A DNA stretch of 64,000 nt from Labia minor (lineage: Eukaryota; Arthropoda; Insecta; Dermaptera; Spongiphoridae). Position 1 is the stretch's first letter, and every line of letters starts with the position of its first letter. Below, piece by piece: positions 25,038 through 37,539 of the stretch. The notes under the pieces were generated by a model. It did not search any database. It was not told where the DNA came from and was given only the letters and a program-made list of their open reading frames with translations. The stretch is from the NCBI GenBank assembly GCA_963082975.1, contig OY720344.1, positions 27,563,172-27,627,171 on the forward strand, written 5' to 3'. A program made the translations under genes and the position numbers.

Positions 25038-25108
25038 CGAGGTAGGGTCAAAAAGTTCGCGGAATTGGTTATTAAAAATTTATTAAAAATATTTATAACA
25101 TTCTTACA

Positions 25109-25414
25109 TTATTTCCCTTCAAAATACTCTCCTCCTGCATCTACACATTTATTCAACCGTTCATATAATTGTTGGAAACACTCTTGAAAGCCGTTTTTTG
25201 AAAGTTCCTTCAGCCGCTCCGTCGCATTTTCAATCACCTCTGACGAATCAGCAAAACGATGTCCCTTCAATGCCATTTTTAACCTTGGAAACAGGTAGAA
25301 ATCTGGTGGTGCGAGATCGGGAGAATATGGAGGATGTTCCAGAGTGGTAACATTATGCTTGGCAAGGTATTGTTTCACCATTAGGGATCAATGTGCTGGG
25401 GCATTGTCGTGCAA
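25109..25414 (-). pseudogene. mariner transposase C-terminal half
   Basis: Starts in-frame with LHDNAPAH (25391-25414, second catalytic Asp), is broken by one TGA at 25388-25390, then runs 90 codons from MVKQYLAKHNVTTLE through HPPYSPDLAPPDFYLFPRLK (third catalytic Asp) to DAGGEYFEGK and a stop. This is the end of a mariner DD34D catalytic domain with a normal C-terminus. The first Asp lies in the deleted segment, so no active enzyme can be made from this copy. Confidence 0.88.
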
Positions 25415-25716
25415 CAAACATGTGAAATACCAACTTCAGAGGCAATATTATTGATGGTTGTTCGTCTGTCCGCACGCATAATTTGTCGAACCCGCTCAAC
25501 ATTGTCGTCTTTAGTGGAAGTGGAAGGCCGCCCAGTCCGAACGTCATCATCAATTGTTTTGCGACCGTCGCGAAAACGCTTATGCCACTTGTAAACTGCT
25601 GTTTTCTTCATCGCAGAATTTCCGTAAGCTTTTTTTAGCATCTCAAGAGTCTCCGAGGGTGATTTCTCCAGCAACACACAGAATTTAATATTGCCACGCT
25701 GCTCTAATGACGACAT
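25381..25716 (-). CDS. mariner DNA-binding domain ORF, truncated
   Basis: An uninterrupted 111-codon frame starts MSSLEQRGNIKFCVLLEKSP, contains KTAVYKWHKRFRDGRKTIDD and the TGRPSTSTKDDN linker, then RVRQIMRADRRTTINNIASE. This matches the paired-like bipartite helix-turn-helix of mariner transposases with its GRPR-type hinge. After EVGISH the frame crosses the internal deletion and ends within about 13 codons. I chose the ATG at 25716 because the 19 upstream codons are unlike the family. If expressed it would give a DNA-binding-only protein, which could bind the terminal repeats. Whether it is expressed is unknown. Confidence 0.7.
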   Translation of the reverse strand: MSSLEQRGNIKFCVLLEKSPSETLEMLKKAYGNSAMKKTAVYKWHKRFRDGRKTIDDDVRTGRPSTSTKDDNVERVRQIMRADRRTTINNIASEVGISHVCCTTMPQHIDP

Positions 25717-25915
25717 TGCACAATCCGACGAAAGAAAGAAATTACGATCTACAATATTAAACACCGAACGCACGGAACCAACTACAACTGCCTGCTAACC
25801 TCAAAAGCACATTCACTACCAGTTATGCCAACCTCACAAACAAAAATTTCCCTTTCAGCTAAGAAATACTTGACTATAAGCGACCATTCCGCGAACTTTT
25901 TGACCCTACCTCGTA

Positions 25916-26987
25916 TATATATATTACAATATTAATTTAAAATAATTAATTTGAAATACTCTAAATGTGATTTATAAAATACGAAGATTATAATAATAAG
26001 TAACACATGAAAAGAATGTGAAATGGTTAAAGGATTTGGCTTGGAGGGTGGTAGGAGGAAGGGGTGGGGGTGGCGTGCACGAGAGGCACTATACGAGCAA
26101 AGAGATTCATCAAAGTAACGATTATAAAGAGAGTTATTTGTTTTAAAATCTTAATTAAGTTTACATTAATTATATCATGATATAAGATACTTATAGAGTT
26201 TAATTAACTTTGAGTTTAAATGACGGTCGTGATTTTATGATAGCAAAGAAGGCAATCAGGATATTTGAACTATAGTATACTAGATCTTTCAACGGCATTC
26301 ATTCCGGAGTAAAATTGGTTTCTTAATAGTTCATAAAAAATGTGTGAAATTTAACAAAGACAGTTTTTATCGTAAGTCCTTAGTTCCAGTTCATTTAAAA
26401 ATTAAAATCTCAATTTTGATTTAATTACTCTATTCAATAATCATAGAAACAATTAAATTTATTATTACTAAATCAATATACATATATATTACACATATAG
26501 TATTAACATTTACATAATTTTACATGATGGTATTAATGTTAAACATTTGACCTCTTGGGAAATCGATTTCAAGCATTTACAGAAAAGGAATATTGAAAAT
26601 TATTTTACGATCTTCTCGCCACCCCTCAACTCTCACTCGAAACTTAATTAGAAGATCTTTTTAATTTATTAAGAAAATATCAAGAAATGTTTTGAGGTTT
26701 TTTTTTTACCTCATTTCCCCTTTGTTCTTATCTCACTTGAAATAAATGAATCTTAATTAACTTTATCGAATTTATATTTTCAATTTATATATAATTTTTA
26801 ATTATTATTCTTAAAGAATAGAGATATTTTTTTTTATTTTCTCTTTGTTAAAATAATACGCAATTTATTTTGTGTAACATATATTATATAATAAATATCA
26901 AACGCTTTTAAGACCAAAAGAAATGAGGTTAGTCAAATAGGGATAAGTTTATAGAGGCAGGTGTTTAATGTTTTCCTTTTTTTCAAC

Positions 26988-27032
<45 letters not shown>

Positions 27033-27084
27033 TTGTTAAATAATGTCAACATTCAGGTTAATTCTTTTCAATAATTAAATGATC

Positions 27085-27117
<33 letters not shown>

Positions 27118-27370
27118 TAATAATTTATTTTACATATTTTTATTTATTTTTCCTTGGTACTTTATTTTAAAATTACTTTGTTAATTTAAAAAAACAAACA
27201 AACTGATTTTATCATTTAAATCATAATTATGTAGAATCTTGTATAAATTTATTCTTGAAATTATTATGTTATGTATAATGCTTGCTGTAGAACAGGGATT
27301 TGAAAATGTTTTCATAATATTTTAAACATTTTCATCCTCCTTTTTTATTTTCTTATTTAGTAGAAGTGAC
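25916..27370. other. AT-rich DNA, no genes seen
   Basis: A/T-rich, with one G-rich patch at about 26040-26090 and a long (TA)n run at 26996-27027. No open frames of interest. Confidence 0.55.
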
Positions 27371-27437
27371 TCTTCAGTAGTTTAGTAGTTAGCACGACGT
27401 TCTACCACACTGAAGACTCCAATTCGGGCCTAGGGAA
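27371..27437 (+). repeat. tRNA-like relic with a Pol III A box
   Basis: TAGTTTAGTAG at 27378-27388 matches the A-box consensus at every defined position. The whole stretch, TCTTCAGTAGTTTAGTAGTT and on to CTCCAATTCGGG, has the rhythm of a tRNA of the Asp/Glu kind. The T-arm position lacks a proper B box, and no clean acceptor stem pairs. It is more likely a degraded tRNA-derived SINE head or tRNA pseudogene than a working tRNA. Confidence 0.35.
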
Positions 27438-30197
27438 ATTCAATAATTAATAATTTCTGTTTAAAGCTCTGTGTGATCCTCAGGTTCTATCCTCAAATAT
27501 TAATATAAAGTAGAATGAATTGACAAAAGCTGAATCCTAAATTCATTTTTAAAAATTACAGCCTTGAAATAATTCTTTTTTTTAACTTTCATGAATTAAT
27601 ACAACAAAATACACAAATACACAAAGAACACATTATTTTTTATTCAAATAATAATTATATATTTATGCATATTTACTATCAGGAATATAATAAAAGTTTT
27701 ACTTGACCTACTCTATAGTATATAAGTAATATTTATTATTATCATTATTATTATTAATATTATCAATAAGTAATATAATTTTTAAGCAACCATCAACTAT
27801 ATATGTATTTCATTCGTCATTTTATATGAGAATAATCCATATTTGATTCTGAATAGGTTAAAAAGTGTTAACATGATTTCATTTAGAGTTTTGTAGATGT
27901 GCCATTACAAATGGTTCACAGCTCTTCATATTGAAATCAGTGACCCTAATTAATCAACGACGCGAATGTAAAAGTGAAGTATATTGGAACGCCTGGGTAC
28001 AACATAAATTTTACCTAGAGATTTGTATGGTGTTTTTTAATCGTGTTTTATTTTTCTCTTTTTTTTTATTTTAATAGAAATATTTAATTAAAGTAATTGG
28101 GCCCGACCTCTGCTGCTGACAGTGAGTGGCAGAAAAAGAAGAAAAGATTGGGATGAAAACAAAAGTCCATTCTGTTTTTGATATCCATTTTTATTTTGCG
28201 CTTTAATCTACAAAGATTATAGATCTCGTTAACGGATCTTAAATGAATATTTATCTTCAGCACTCTCTATAGGCATGGACAAATAATCGAAGCTTTTTAT
28301 TATCTATATATTGGAAAACCATTGAATTTGAAAATATTAATCCCAGCCGTGGGTATTTTCCTTTTATTAGTGATATATATTTTTCAAAATGGTCTGATCT
28401 GCCATTATTTTTATTAAAATACGCTAATTTAAATAAAAAAAAATCTTTGTACATCTAAATGAAGAAGAAATGCCGAAGTTTTTAACAGTAAATGACTCGG
28501 GGGGATTATTCAGAATCATTGGGCCCCACTGGAAGGGTCATTTTTTTTTAGCTTTTAAAATTAAACCAATATATCTTGTTTCTTTATTGAAAAATCCACC
28601 CACTTAATCTACGAAGGTATTTTGTTGGGATCAATTTGCCACTCATGTCACTAGACAATTTTTTTTTTTTTTTTTTTATTAGAATAATTTTTATTTCTTC
28701 GCTTAAATTGGAGAAAACTGGATATTAAATTTATATGTAGATTTCATGAAAATGTTTAATTAATCGCATGAATTAGTTTATTAGATTTTTTTTCATTTTT
28801 TTTTAATGGTATTAAAATTTATATTGCTCGCTTTTAATGGGTATCAAAAAATATTTATTATCTTATATACAAAAATTTTATGACATTATATTATTAAAAT
28901 TATGCCCAAACTTTTTTAACTATGTATTTCAACAATTTAATATTTTAAGTAAATACTTTTACTATTAAAAGAAATCTTATGGTGGTTTAATTGATAAAAT
29001 ACATACCCCATCAATGATTAAGAGTTGATTTCTATTTCCAGTTTATACAAAAACAAAAGAAATTACAGATGATGATTATCATATTTATAGAAGGTACAAT
29101 ATTAATTTTAAAAAAAAAATTAAATTTGTTTTTGACAAGAAAGTTGTGGTAAAAGTATCTGAAACTAAATAAATAAATAGAAAAAGAAAATTATTTAAAT
29201 AGGAATTTTTGAATAATATACTAAAATAATATTAATAATAATAATAATTTTAATGAAATGAAAAAAGGGCAATATTCATTGAATTCAATGAAAATCTTCA
29301 ATAATATATATATATTAAGATTTATTTGCCATTGAATTGAATTTAATTCAAAGCTCATAATATTAATTGTAGAAGAATAGAATGAAATTATAAATAGTCA
29401 CTTAAATGAAATTAAGAACAAAAAACTTTTGAATAGATCTCTCTCTCTCTGTAAATATAAGTAGACTTGATGAAAATCAATGATATAAAATGTTAATTAA
29501 TTTTCAACTAATTATCTCAATTGTAGCTACGCATCGCCCTTACATTTAAGGAGAGTATTTCGCTGTAACTAATTAAATTATCCAAGTTTTGCATTTCGTC
29601 TTTTGGGCAAATATCGTAATGAGGCCTTGGTAGGGCGGAAACGGGGGGGTGTCAAGCGAGAGGTACACGCATCTATTGCCAGAGATGGGGAATGGAACAG
29701 AATAGGGGTCGGATTCAACTCACGTACTTCACTCATCCTTTCCCAACCCATCTTCTGTCAGTCATCCTACACTTGTCTTACAATACGCTCAATTATTTAT
29801 TTGGTTGATCCTCATGGAGGGGAATAATCCATTTATGGCTTTCTATTTTATACATCTATTGTACTTTGTTTCATATAAAACAATAAAAGTGAAAGACATT
29901 CGTTAAATTATATACATTTATTGTAGAAAATATAGGATGGTTCACAAGAAAAGAACGACTTTGTAAATATCAATTTTAATTAAGTCTTCTAGTTAGATAT
30001 TTAATTTATATATTAAATGATAGGAAGCATTTCGGATATTATGGATGAACTCAACAAAAAGTTTTTTTAAATATTTTTGAAAAGTTTTTCATGAATTCAA
30101 ACACAATAAACTTATGTATGTGGATTGATGGATAACCTCTGACTTTTGTAAATTCTACGCAAGGACAGCGCCTAAAAAGTTAATTATATTTTATTTA
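27438..30197. other. AT-rich DNA, no genes identified
   Basis: A/T-rich with poly-T at 28659-28678. A less A/T-rich block at about 29600-29830 carries a 74-codon + frame of no recognisable family. It includes a G-rich run and could be an LTR or untranslated exon, but no terminal repeats were found. Confidence 0.45.
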
Positions 30198-30405
30198 GTG
30201 TCCTATGATCAGTAGAACGGGTACTATCAACCTTTGCCTTGATTTTCTTGATCGGAGGCGCTACTTTTTTCAAGTAGCTTCCCAATTTTGATACCAGAGG
30301 TTGCGTTGACTCCGTTTCAAAGACCCCAACTAGAGAGATTTCCTTGTCAGACCTGAGACTTTAACCCGGAACACAAGGATACTCTATCTGGCACCTTTTT
30401 GGGAA
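30198..30405 (-). repeat. SINE copy (tRNA-derived family)
   Basis: On the minus strand it aligns with 59593-59815. It shows CCGGGTTAAAGTCTCAGG at the B-box position, then CTAGTTGGGGTCTTTGAAAC, GGAGTCAACGCAACCTCTGG, ATCAAAATTGGGAAGCTACT, and the 3' end GTTCTACTGATCATAGGACA. The 5' tRNA head is lost or eroded. Similarity to the 59.6-kb copy is high in the body, so the family is real. Confidence 0.75.
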
Positions 30406-33400
30406 ATAAACAGGCAAACTTAATATGAAAAAAATACCTTATGGTAACTTTTCAAATTCGTTTTTTGAAAACCACCTTTTATTGAGTTCGCCTTTAATAT
30501 CCGCAATTACTCCTTGAAAATATTTCTAATTATATTACATTTATATTAATTAATTGGATCTTATATCCGTATTATTGATGAGAAAAGAGGAGAAGAAGTT
30601 TAAGCCGCAATCTTCATTACAAAGAAAATTTCAATTCAAGAGATTAATTTTAGAATTATATTGATATGTTCCTATATAGTCCAAATAAAATTTTAAATTT
30701 TAAGATTTTCTGTAAATTGAATGTTAAATCAGAAAATCTTAAATCTCATTTTTTTTTGGAGGCCTATGGCAAATTGAGACATGGTGAAAAGCCTTTTTTA
30801 TTCTATAATACGAATTCGAATAGAGTTTCAAAGAAAAACGCTTTTCTACGTTTTTTGTCGCTAAATTTGCTATTGGTCTGATACGAGTATAGCATAAATA
30901 ATCCAAGGTAAAGCATTTTTCCGGGTTGTCACTGAGTTTTCTAAGAAAGAATTTAATTTATATTAATAAAGACAATGATAACGGCTAAAGAAATAAATCA
31001 AGTTATACTTATAAATACCAATAAGTTATAGCAAATACTTCATACTTTTATTCTTGTACCACTGACCTCAGGGACCCAGGTAATAATTCCCTTGTTCTTT
31101 TATGCCAATCGTTTCTATTTAAATAAAAACTAACTATATATTAACTATTAAATCTCAACAAATTCTTTTGTTTAAAATTTTATTGATCTGTTTATTTTAA
31201 TTATTTTCCAAGATAATACGGATATTTTCTATAAATTAATTATTTATAAAATAAAAAATAATATTTAATTTTCTATTTTGTTTTAATTAAAGAAATATGA
31301 ATATTAATGATATATTATTTTATTAAAGTTTATATTGTAAGTGTATATATATAAAGGTGGTTGAGGTTGACACGAATTAAGTGTAATTAGCTACTCTTCA
31401 TATGTTTAATGTCGTCTCATCGTAATTACCCACATTTGATTTCAAGAATTTTTCAATTTTTCTCTACTAAAATGAGTAATCAACCCCAACTGTGGTAGCA
31501 TTCCACTTAGGGGGATAATGAGAATAGTTGCAAAACTTAATTTGTCCAAAATCTTTTATATAGGTACTTTGATAAAAGAGATAGTCATAAGGGGAATCAA
31601 AGAAGAAGAAATTGTAAGAATATTAAAAAAAAAAATTATTTCATTTTATCGTAAATAGGATAGATTTTTATTTTACTTAATAATATACTCGTATTTTATT
31701 TTAAACCATGTTTACCATAATTGTAATAGAAATATTATTATGTATATTGTATGTAACACAAAATGTAGATTAAATTTCCCAAAATATTCTCATAATTCAA
31801 GATTTATATATTATATATTTAATGTAATATTTTTCAAATATCCTTATAATCCTTCTCATACCGATACACTAGATGCCCTATACAATTTTAATCCTATACC
31901 TTATCTCAAATTAAATATTCTTGAAACGACTTTAATCTTTGCGATCTCTCTCTCTCTCTCACAATCTAAATATTCCCACTCTTCCCTTTCGGATTAGCAA
32001 AATTTTTATATTATTTTATTTATTTATTATTTTGATTATTTTTTTTATAAATATTGTATATAATTAAGATAAACTTATAAAAAAATCAATAAGTATGATG
32101 AATATTTTAATTATTTTTATGAATATTTAATGATCAAATTTTTATTTGGTTAAAGGATAATCTTATCAGTAACAAAACAGTTTAATGAAAATTAAAAAAA
32201 AAAAAATAATAATAATATTTCAAATATTAATCAATATTAATCTGTCAATGGATATTTCCTGGAGAGTGAAATTTTATATCATCAATTTCAGTTTATGCGA
32301 TGATGGGTTAAATTATTATGGGAGGAAGATTGAATTGCAAGTTGTCTTCATATAAGGTCCAGTATTATATGTGAGGTTACTTCCTAGATATTAAATACTA
32401 GGATAGCCTAAACGTGGAATAAGTAATTAGTTGGCCATCCACAAGCCACTAATCCGCCATCAATACCCGGACTATCCAGGATATTAGAGGATCTAATTTT
32501 GAAGGGGTCCGTTTAGCTTTTCTAATCCATTGTATATCCATTTAGGTATCTAAATGAAAATATAGTAAAATTTTATAATTTTGGAATAAAGAACAATATT
32601 AAAAAACAAAATATAAAAATAAAAATAACTTACATTTATGTCGATTAGATTTTTTTAAAAACGATTATATATAATTAATTCTAAAACCAAAATAAATAAA
32701 TATAAAAAGAAGAAAAATTAATTATAAAGTAATCTAAAATTTATTCAAACTAAATTTTTAATTTAATTTGAAACTTACTTTATAGTTTGAATATATGATA
32801 CATCTTTTAAATATAAATGTAAATATTTTATTAATGTAAATTAATAAAAAAAAAAAATTTTCTTTCAAAAAAAATGATTATAAAAATAATAATAATATTT
32901 TACTTATATTGTCATTGTAGTGACCACACCAGTTATCTGATTTTTTTGTTGTTTATAAATTGAAACTACCTCGTTAATTGCTACATAAGTTCAATCAATT
33001 TCTTACTTTCTTTCAATGATTTCATGCAAATCAAGTTTATATTTATAGATAATTTTATGTTTACTAATAACGTTAAAATATAGGTAATCCTTTCAAGAAA
33101 ATGTGATAAGGTGAGGTTTTAGTCAATTTTTAAAATTTTTTTAAGATTATCTAAATTTTGTTGTTTTGTACAGTTTGTATAGTTCTACTAGTAGTCATTT
33201 TTAATTTACAATTGAAATTTTTTAATATAAGTGAGTTATATAATACATAGGTATTTGTTATATGGAAATAAAACCAAAAAAATTTAAAAACATAATGAAC
33301 TAACAAAAGATAATAACTACTCACTAAAATAAAAGAATGACCGTGTTAAAAAAATATGACTTTAAATTTTTTTTTTTTTTTTTTTTTGCTCTTATCATTA

Positions 33401-33845
33401 AATTGGATTTCTTCAATCACTTCTCGAAATAAAAAGCGAACGGCAACAAAACGCCCGCTAGAAGGCTAATTTTATAGAGTTAGCTTATTTCTCCAACGAG
33501 AGATTTGTTTGAATACGATTTTATCGCTGGGTTGGGCGTTACCTGGGAAGGGGGGTAAAAGGGATGGCGTGTCAGGCGCACTTCGTGCGAGAGAACAGGG
33601 ATTTTTGTCGCAACCCCCTGGCCCTGTCATCACATACAACCAGCCGCCCTTACATATAATACAACACAATTACCACTACAATCATACATAATAAGGGAAT
33701 GAAAAAAAAAATCAAAATATGATTTTTAAAATTCAACAAAAAAAGAATGATATGTAAAATATACTAATACAATATAGTATATTGTACATGTGTTAAATAT
33801 ATATTTATGTAACTAATTTTCAAAATTAGATGTATCTTATACTAC

Positions 33846-33879
<34 letters not shown>

Positions 33880-36174
33880 ATATCAATTTATTATTAATTT
33901 TTCATAAGATGGATTCAACTAACAACTGGTAAAACCAAATTAAAATAAATATTTCATTACTGATAATGGATTAATATAATATTAACAATATTAATTAAAA
34001 TAATTAATGTACTTGTAATATTCACTAAAATCTTGCCCGTATAAATAATCAAAGAAAAATTGTAATATATTATAGTTTAATTAAAATATTCGATTTGATA
34101 GGCAAGCATTAAACTTAAATAGTTAATATATATAAATAATAATAAATAAATAATAAAATAAAAAATATATAGAGTTGACTGAATTTTTTTAAATATACTT
34201 ACATATAAAATGAGAATTGAAATGTTGATGTAAAACTAGTTTTTTTTCCCAATAATAGAATCACACACATTAACATTTAAAATAATTGATTATAATTATT
34301 TGAAAATAATGTTAGGTATTACCTTATCTTTTGTTTTTTTTAAATATTTACCTTTATTATTTAATTCAAGCTGATCCTTTTATTTTCTAATGGTCTTTAT
34401 TTTTTAAACTAATCTCCTTTAATTAACTGGTAATGTTTGTTGGTACACACCTTTATTAGAATTACATAAAAAGGCATGCATCTAATCTTTTAAGAGATAA
34501 TATTAATCGGATTTTCTACCAAAAGGCAAATCATATTATTGTAAAAAAGTTAATTAGATAATCATTAAAATTATAATTAATTCACTGAGTTCAATTAAAT
34601 AATGAAGGGTTTAAAAATATAATTTTTTTATGGGCTTATTAAAAAAAATAACAAAATAAATATTTATATAATTTTTTAAATTGTTACCTTCAGCTTCTTT
34701 CAATTAGCTTTATATTTATTTTACGTCCAATCTGAATAAAAAATATGAAAAAAATAAAACTAAATCAATTTCTTATTGCAATGATAAAAAGAAAATTTGT
34801 TTACTTATAAATAAAAATTATTTAATTAAAATTAATTATTTTAATAATATTTCACCCCCCCCACACATTATCTCACTTTGCGAGGTTTCGTTTTGCGTTT
34901 TTTTGAAGTTTCGTCGCTGCTTGCTTAATTAATTCACTGTGCGTCGTTAGATTTTCGAGGTTGTGTTATTTAGGGTTCCAGTCTTACAATACAATGTGTA
35001 ACAAAACAATATTTAAAAAAATGTATGTTTACTAGTGTGATCATCAACATTTTTTAAATAGTATTTTGTAATTTTAATTAATTTTCAAATAAATATTGTA
35101 TATTACATAAAACATATTCGTTTCTTTTAGATATGTAAAATACATAAAAGATTGTGGAATTTTCAGTTAACTGAAAAATTATTTATTTAATAAGTTTTTT
35201 TTTGTTTTTTCTATGTAAGTAATAAAATTTTATATTATTTTTGTTTTTTAAATGTTTACTTAGTTCAACTTTTTAAAGTAGTATTTTCGTAACCCTGGAA
35301 CCTATCTTTGCTCTTTACATGTTTTGCTATATAAAATCTTAATTCACTTTGCGTCGTTTCAATTTGCGTTGTGTTTTTTGGAACGTGGCCCCGGCTCAAA
35401 GTATGGTATTCTAGTAGTTGGTATTCTTATCAAATCGAGATAAATACTCACCTAAAACATTTATTTATTTTTATTTTCAAATTGATTATAAGTTAGTCTT
35501 AATTTGGATATAGATTTGTTAAAAGTAGAATATTAAGAAAATTAATTAATTTGTGGCAATGAATAACTATCAATAATAATCATCATATAATATTATCTTA
35601 TTGAAAAACTATTTGAAATAAAATAATATAAAATTATCATTCTTTAAATAAATAATTAAATATTTAGAAGAAAAGTGTTTATTCTAGAGTGTAAATAGAA
35701 AATAAACATACAAAATAAAAAAATAGATTACGTGACGTGAATTGGAGAAGAAAACAAATATTTGTAATTGACAGGGTAAGATGCAGAAGTAAACTCTATG
35801 AAAACGGGCATGATGGAATGGAGAGAGGGATGTTTAGTTAGAAAGGAAGGGAATGTGAGGAATGTGGGTGGAGCAACCATCAGAAATTTTGAACTTAGTA
35901 ATAATGCCTTAGAGATAATTAAATACTAAATATATATTATATTTCATAACTTGAATTAGGCTATGATCAAAATAAATCAATTAATTGATACATATTATTA
36001 AATGAATAATAGTATAGTAATTAAAGAGAAGTAAAGTAAAAAAAGAGAAATTCAGACTTTTATTTCTCAACAGGGAAATATATAGAGAAGTTGACTTGAC
36101 GAGGACAATTGGACTTTGTTTGAAAAAAGCACGAAAAAAAAAAAAATTACAGGATCATGTTGTACGTTGAACCA
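30406..36174. other. AT-rich DNA with a GC-richer block at 33430-33690
   Basis: Long A/T-rich tract with (TA)n at 33845-33870. The block at 33430-33690 is open on both strands (33509-33691 +, 33472-33669 -), has no recognisable domain, and contains a hairpin CGCACTTCGTGCG at 33577-33589. At 34932-34980 and 35341-35385 a motif AATTCACT[GT]TGCGTCGTT recurs in direct orientation, with a weaker version at 34872. This could be the subterminal region of an unrecognised DNA transposon. No coding sequence is identified. Confidence 0.4.
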
Positions 36175-36430
36175 AGGGCATCATCATCCATCCATCCATA
36201 GAGAGCGTATGCCCTTCGTAGGGCTCTGCGCGTCGTTCAATTATTATTGAGCTCACTCCGTTCCAATGAATGCGCAATTAATTCCCGTCCTCTCTCGTTA
36301 CAAAAAGCCAGCAGCAGTCACTCCGATTAGACCTCAGAGCTCGCCTGGATCAAAAACGAACGATATTTGCACCGACAACTTCTCGCCCTCTTCTCACTCT
36401 TCTCACCGCTAACCAATCCAAATGCCCCAC
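36175..36430. promoter_or_regulatory. Candidate promoter or untranslated first exon
   Basis: This is a compact block of balanced composition in A/T-rich DNA. It contains CATCCATCCATC, GCTCTGCGCGTCG, a weak TATA-like TTACAAAAAGCC at about 36299 and an initiator-like GTCACTCC about 20 bp downstream. A pyrimidine-rich TTCTCACTCTTCTCACCGC and CTAACCAATCC (a CCAAT-type word) follow. There is no long frame. It lies about 2.3 kb upstream of the CUB-like exon on the same strand, so it could be that gene's 5' region, but this is inference from position only. Confidence 0.25.
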
Positions 36431-37050
36431 GATGCAAATTGAAAAAAAAAAAAAAACACTGACCTCATGTTAATATTTTATCGGTTGACTTTTAGTTAGA
36501 TTCTATTTTTACATAGACCAGAAGTTTCAATTCCAATCAAGAGAGGCGATTTAATCCTGACAAGATTCAAAGACCATTTCGAAGGAGGACTTAATTCTAA
36601 ATTCAACTTCTCTTTGATGTAGATTGCCGACCATGGAGGAAAAAAAACAAATTTATTAATATTATCTTTGATGTCATTAGAAGCTTTTATATAATAGTAT
36701 TATCCCTATTAATTAATAAAATAAACAAACCTCCTCAATGCTATCGTTTTTAAAGTTAAAGAAAATGGTAAATCATTAAAAATTACGTTTGATCTTAAAA
36801 AGAGAGAGAACATCTGAAAAGAAATATATCAAAAATGTGTTATCGATATAGGTATATAAGAATTTTGAAGAAATTAGTATATTAGTAGCCTCTTGAATAT
36901 TTATATTAAATTTTTTCGCATTTTTTTCTATAAAAAATATAAACATATATTTATAAAAAGAATAATTTGATAAATACAATATCAGGATCCAGGATTTAAG
37001 CTAGCAGGAAAACAGAAATAAAACTCCTTTAAAAAAATAATAATAGAGTT

Positions 37051-37085
37051 CAACGTTTCGGTCATGTATATGGACCTTCTTCAGG
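37051..37085 (-). ncRNA. Hammerhead-like core of a Penelope-type element
   Basis: On the minus strand the sequence reads CTGAAGA, then GGTC-CATATACAT-GACC, then GAAACGTT. CUGANGA followed by a hairpin and GAAA is the conserved core of hammerhead ribozymes. Penelope-like retroelements are known to carry such motifs in their terminal repeats, typically as CTGANGAnGGnC...GnCCGAAACG. Stem II here is 4 bp. Stems I and III are not convincing, so catalytic activity is doubtful. No reverse transcriptase or GIY-YIG endonuclease remnant is nearby, and an AAATAAATAAAG stretch lies 100 bp away. Confidence 0.45.
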
Positions 37086-37539
37086 AATTTGTTTTTTTTT
37101 ATTATTTTGTTATTCCATAGATATATATTATGTTATATATGTATCCGCTTGATACATCTAACAATGGCTTGTAAGGCCTAAATAAATAAAGAAAACCTTT
37201 GTTCCTGAAAAATCGAAAGGGGATGAAATGGAATGGGATGAATCCTTAATATCTTTTAATTTTGTTCGAAGGGCTAAAAAAAGGGATTAATAAAAATACG
37301 ATAGATACCTCTTCACTTCTATCGTTCCTTGAAAATTGGGTGGACTGTATAAAAAAGTCTTTTTAAAATATTAAAGATCGCTAAATAAAAACTGTAATCA
37401 AATTTTACAATATTTTGATTAAAATCAATTTAGCATAATAATATAAGATTAATTATGTTTAGGATCAACTTAATAAATATATATAACAACTTAAATCTAA
37501 AATTTAATATAGTTGGTTTAATAAAGGTGGGAATAAGTC

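Larger units (their letters stand above)
25038..25913 (-). mobile_element. mariner element with internal deletion, 876 bp
   Basis: Perfect 28-bp terminal inverted repeats (starting CGAGGTAGGGTCAAAAAGTT) are flanked by TA at 25036-25037 and 25914-25915, the Tc1/mariner target duplication. The minus strand carries a transposase whose middle has been deleted. The DNA-binding part is joined directly to LHDNAPAH, the block of the second Asp, so about 130 codons including the first catalytic Asp are gone. Full mariners are about 1.3 kb. Identical termini and an intact TA suggest a fairly young insertion. The family resembles arthropod mariners with HPPYSPDLAPPDFYLF around the third Asp. Confidence 0.92.

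Noticed and set aside
25391-25594. + strand frame opposite the mariner transposase
   Set aside because: Shadow of the minus-strand transposase, which has clear family motifs.
26996-27027. Long (TA)n tract as a cruciform or origin signal
   Set aside because: Such tracts occur many times in this AT-rich window and are ordinary microsatellites.
27371-27437. Functional tRNA gene
   Set aside because: The A box is perfect but there is no B box and no stable acceptor or T stem. Listed as a relic.
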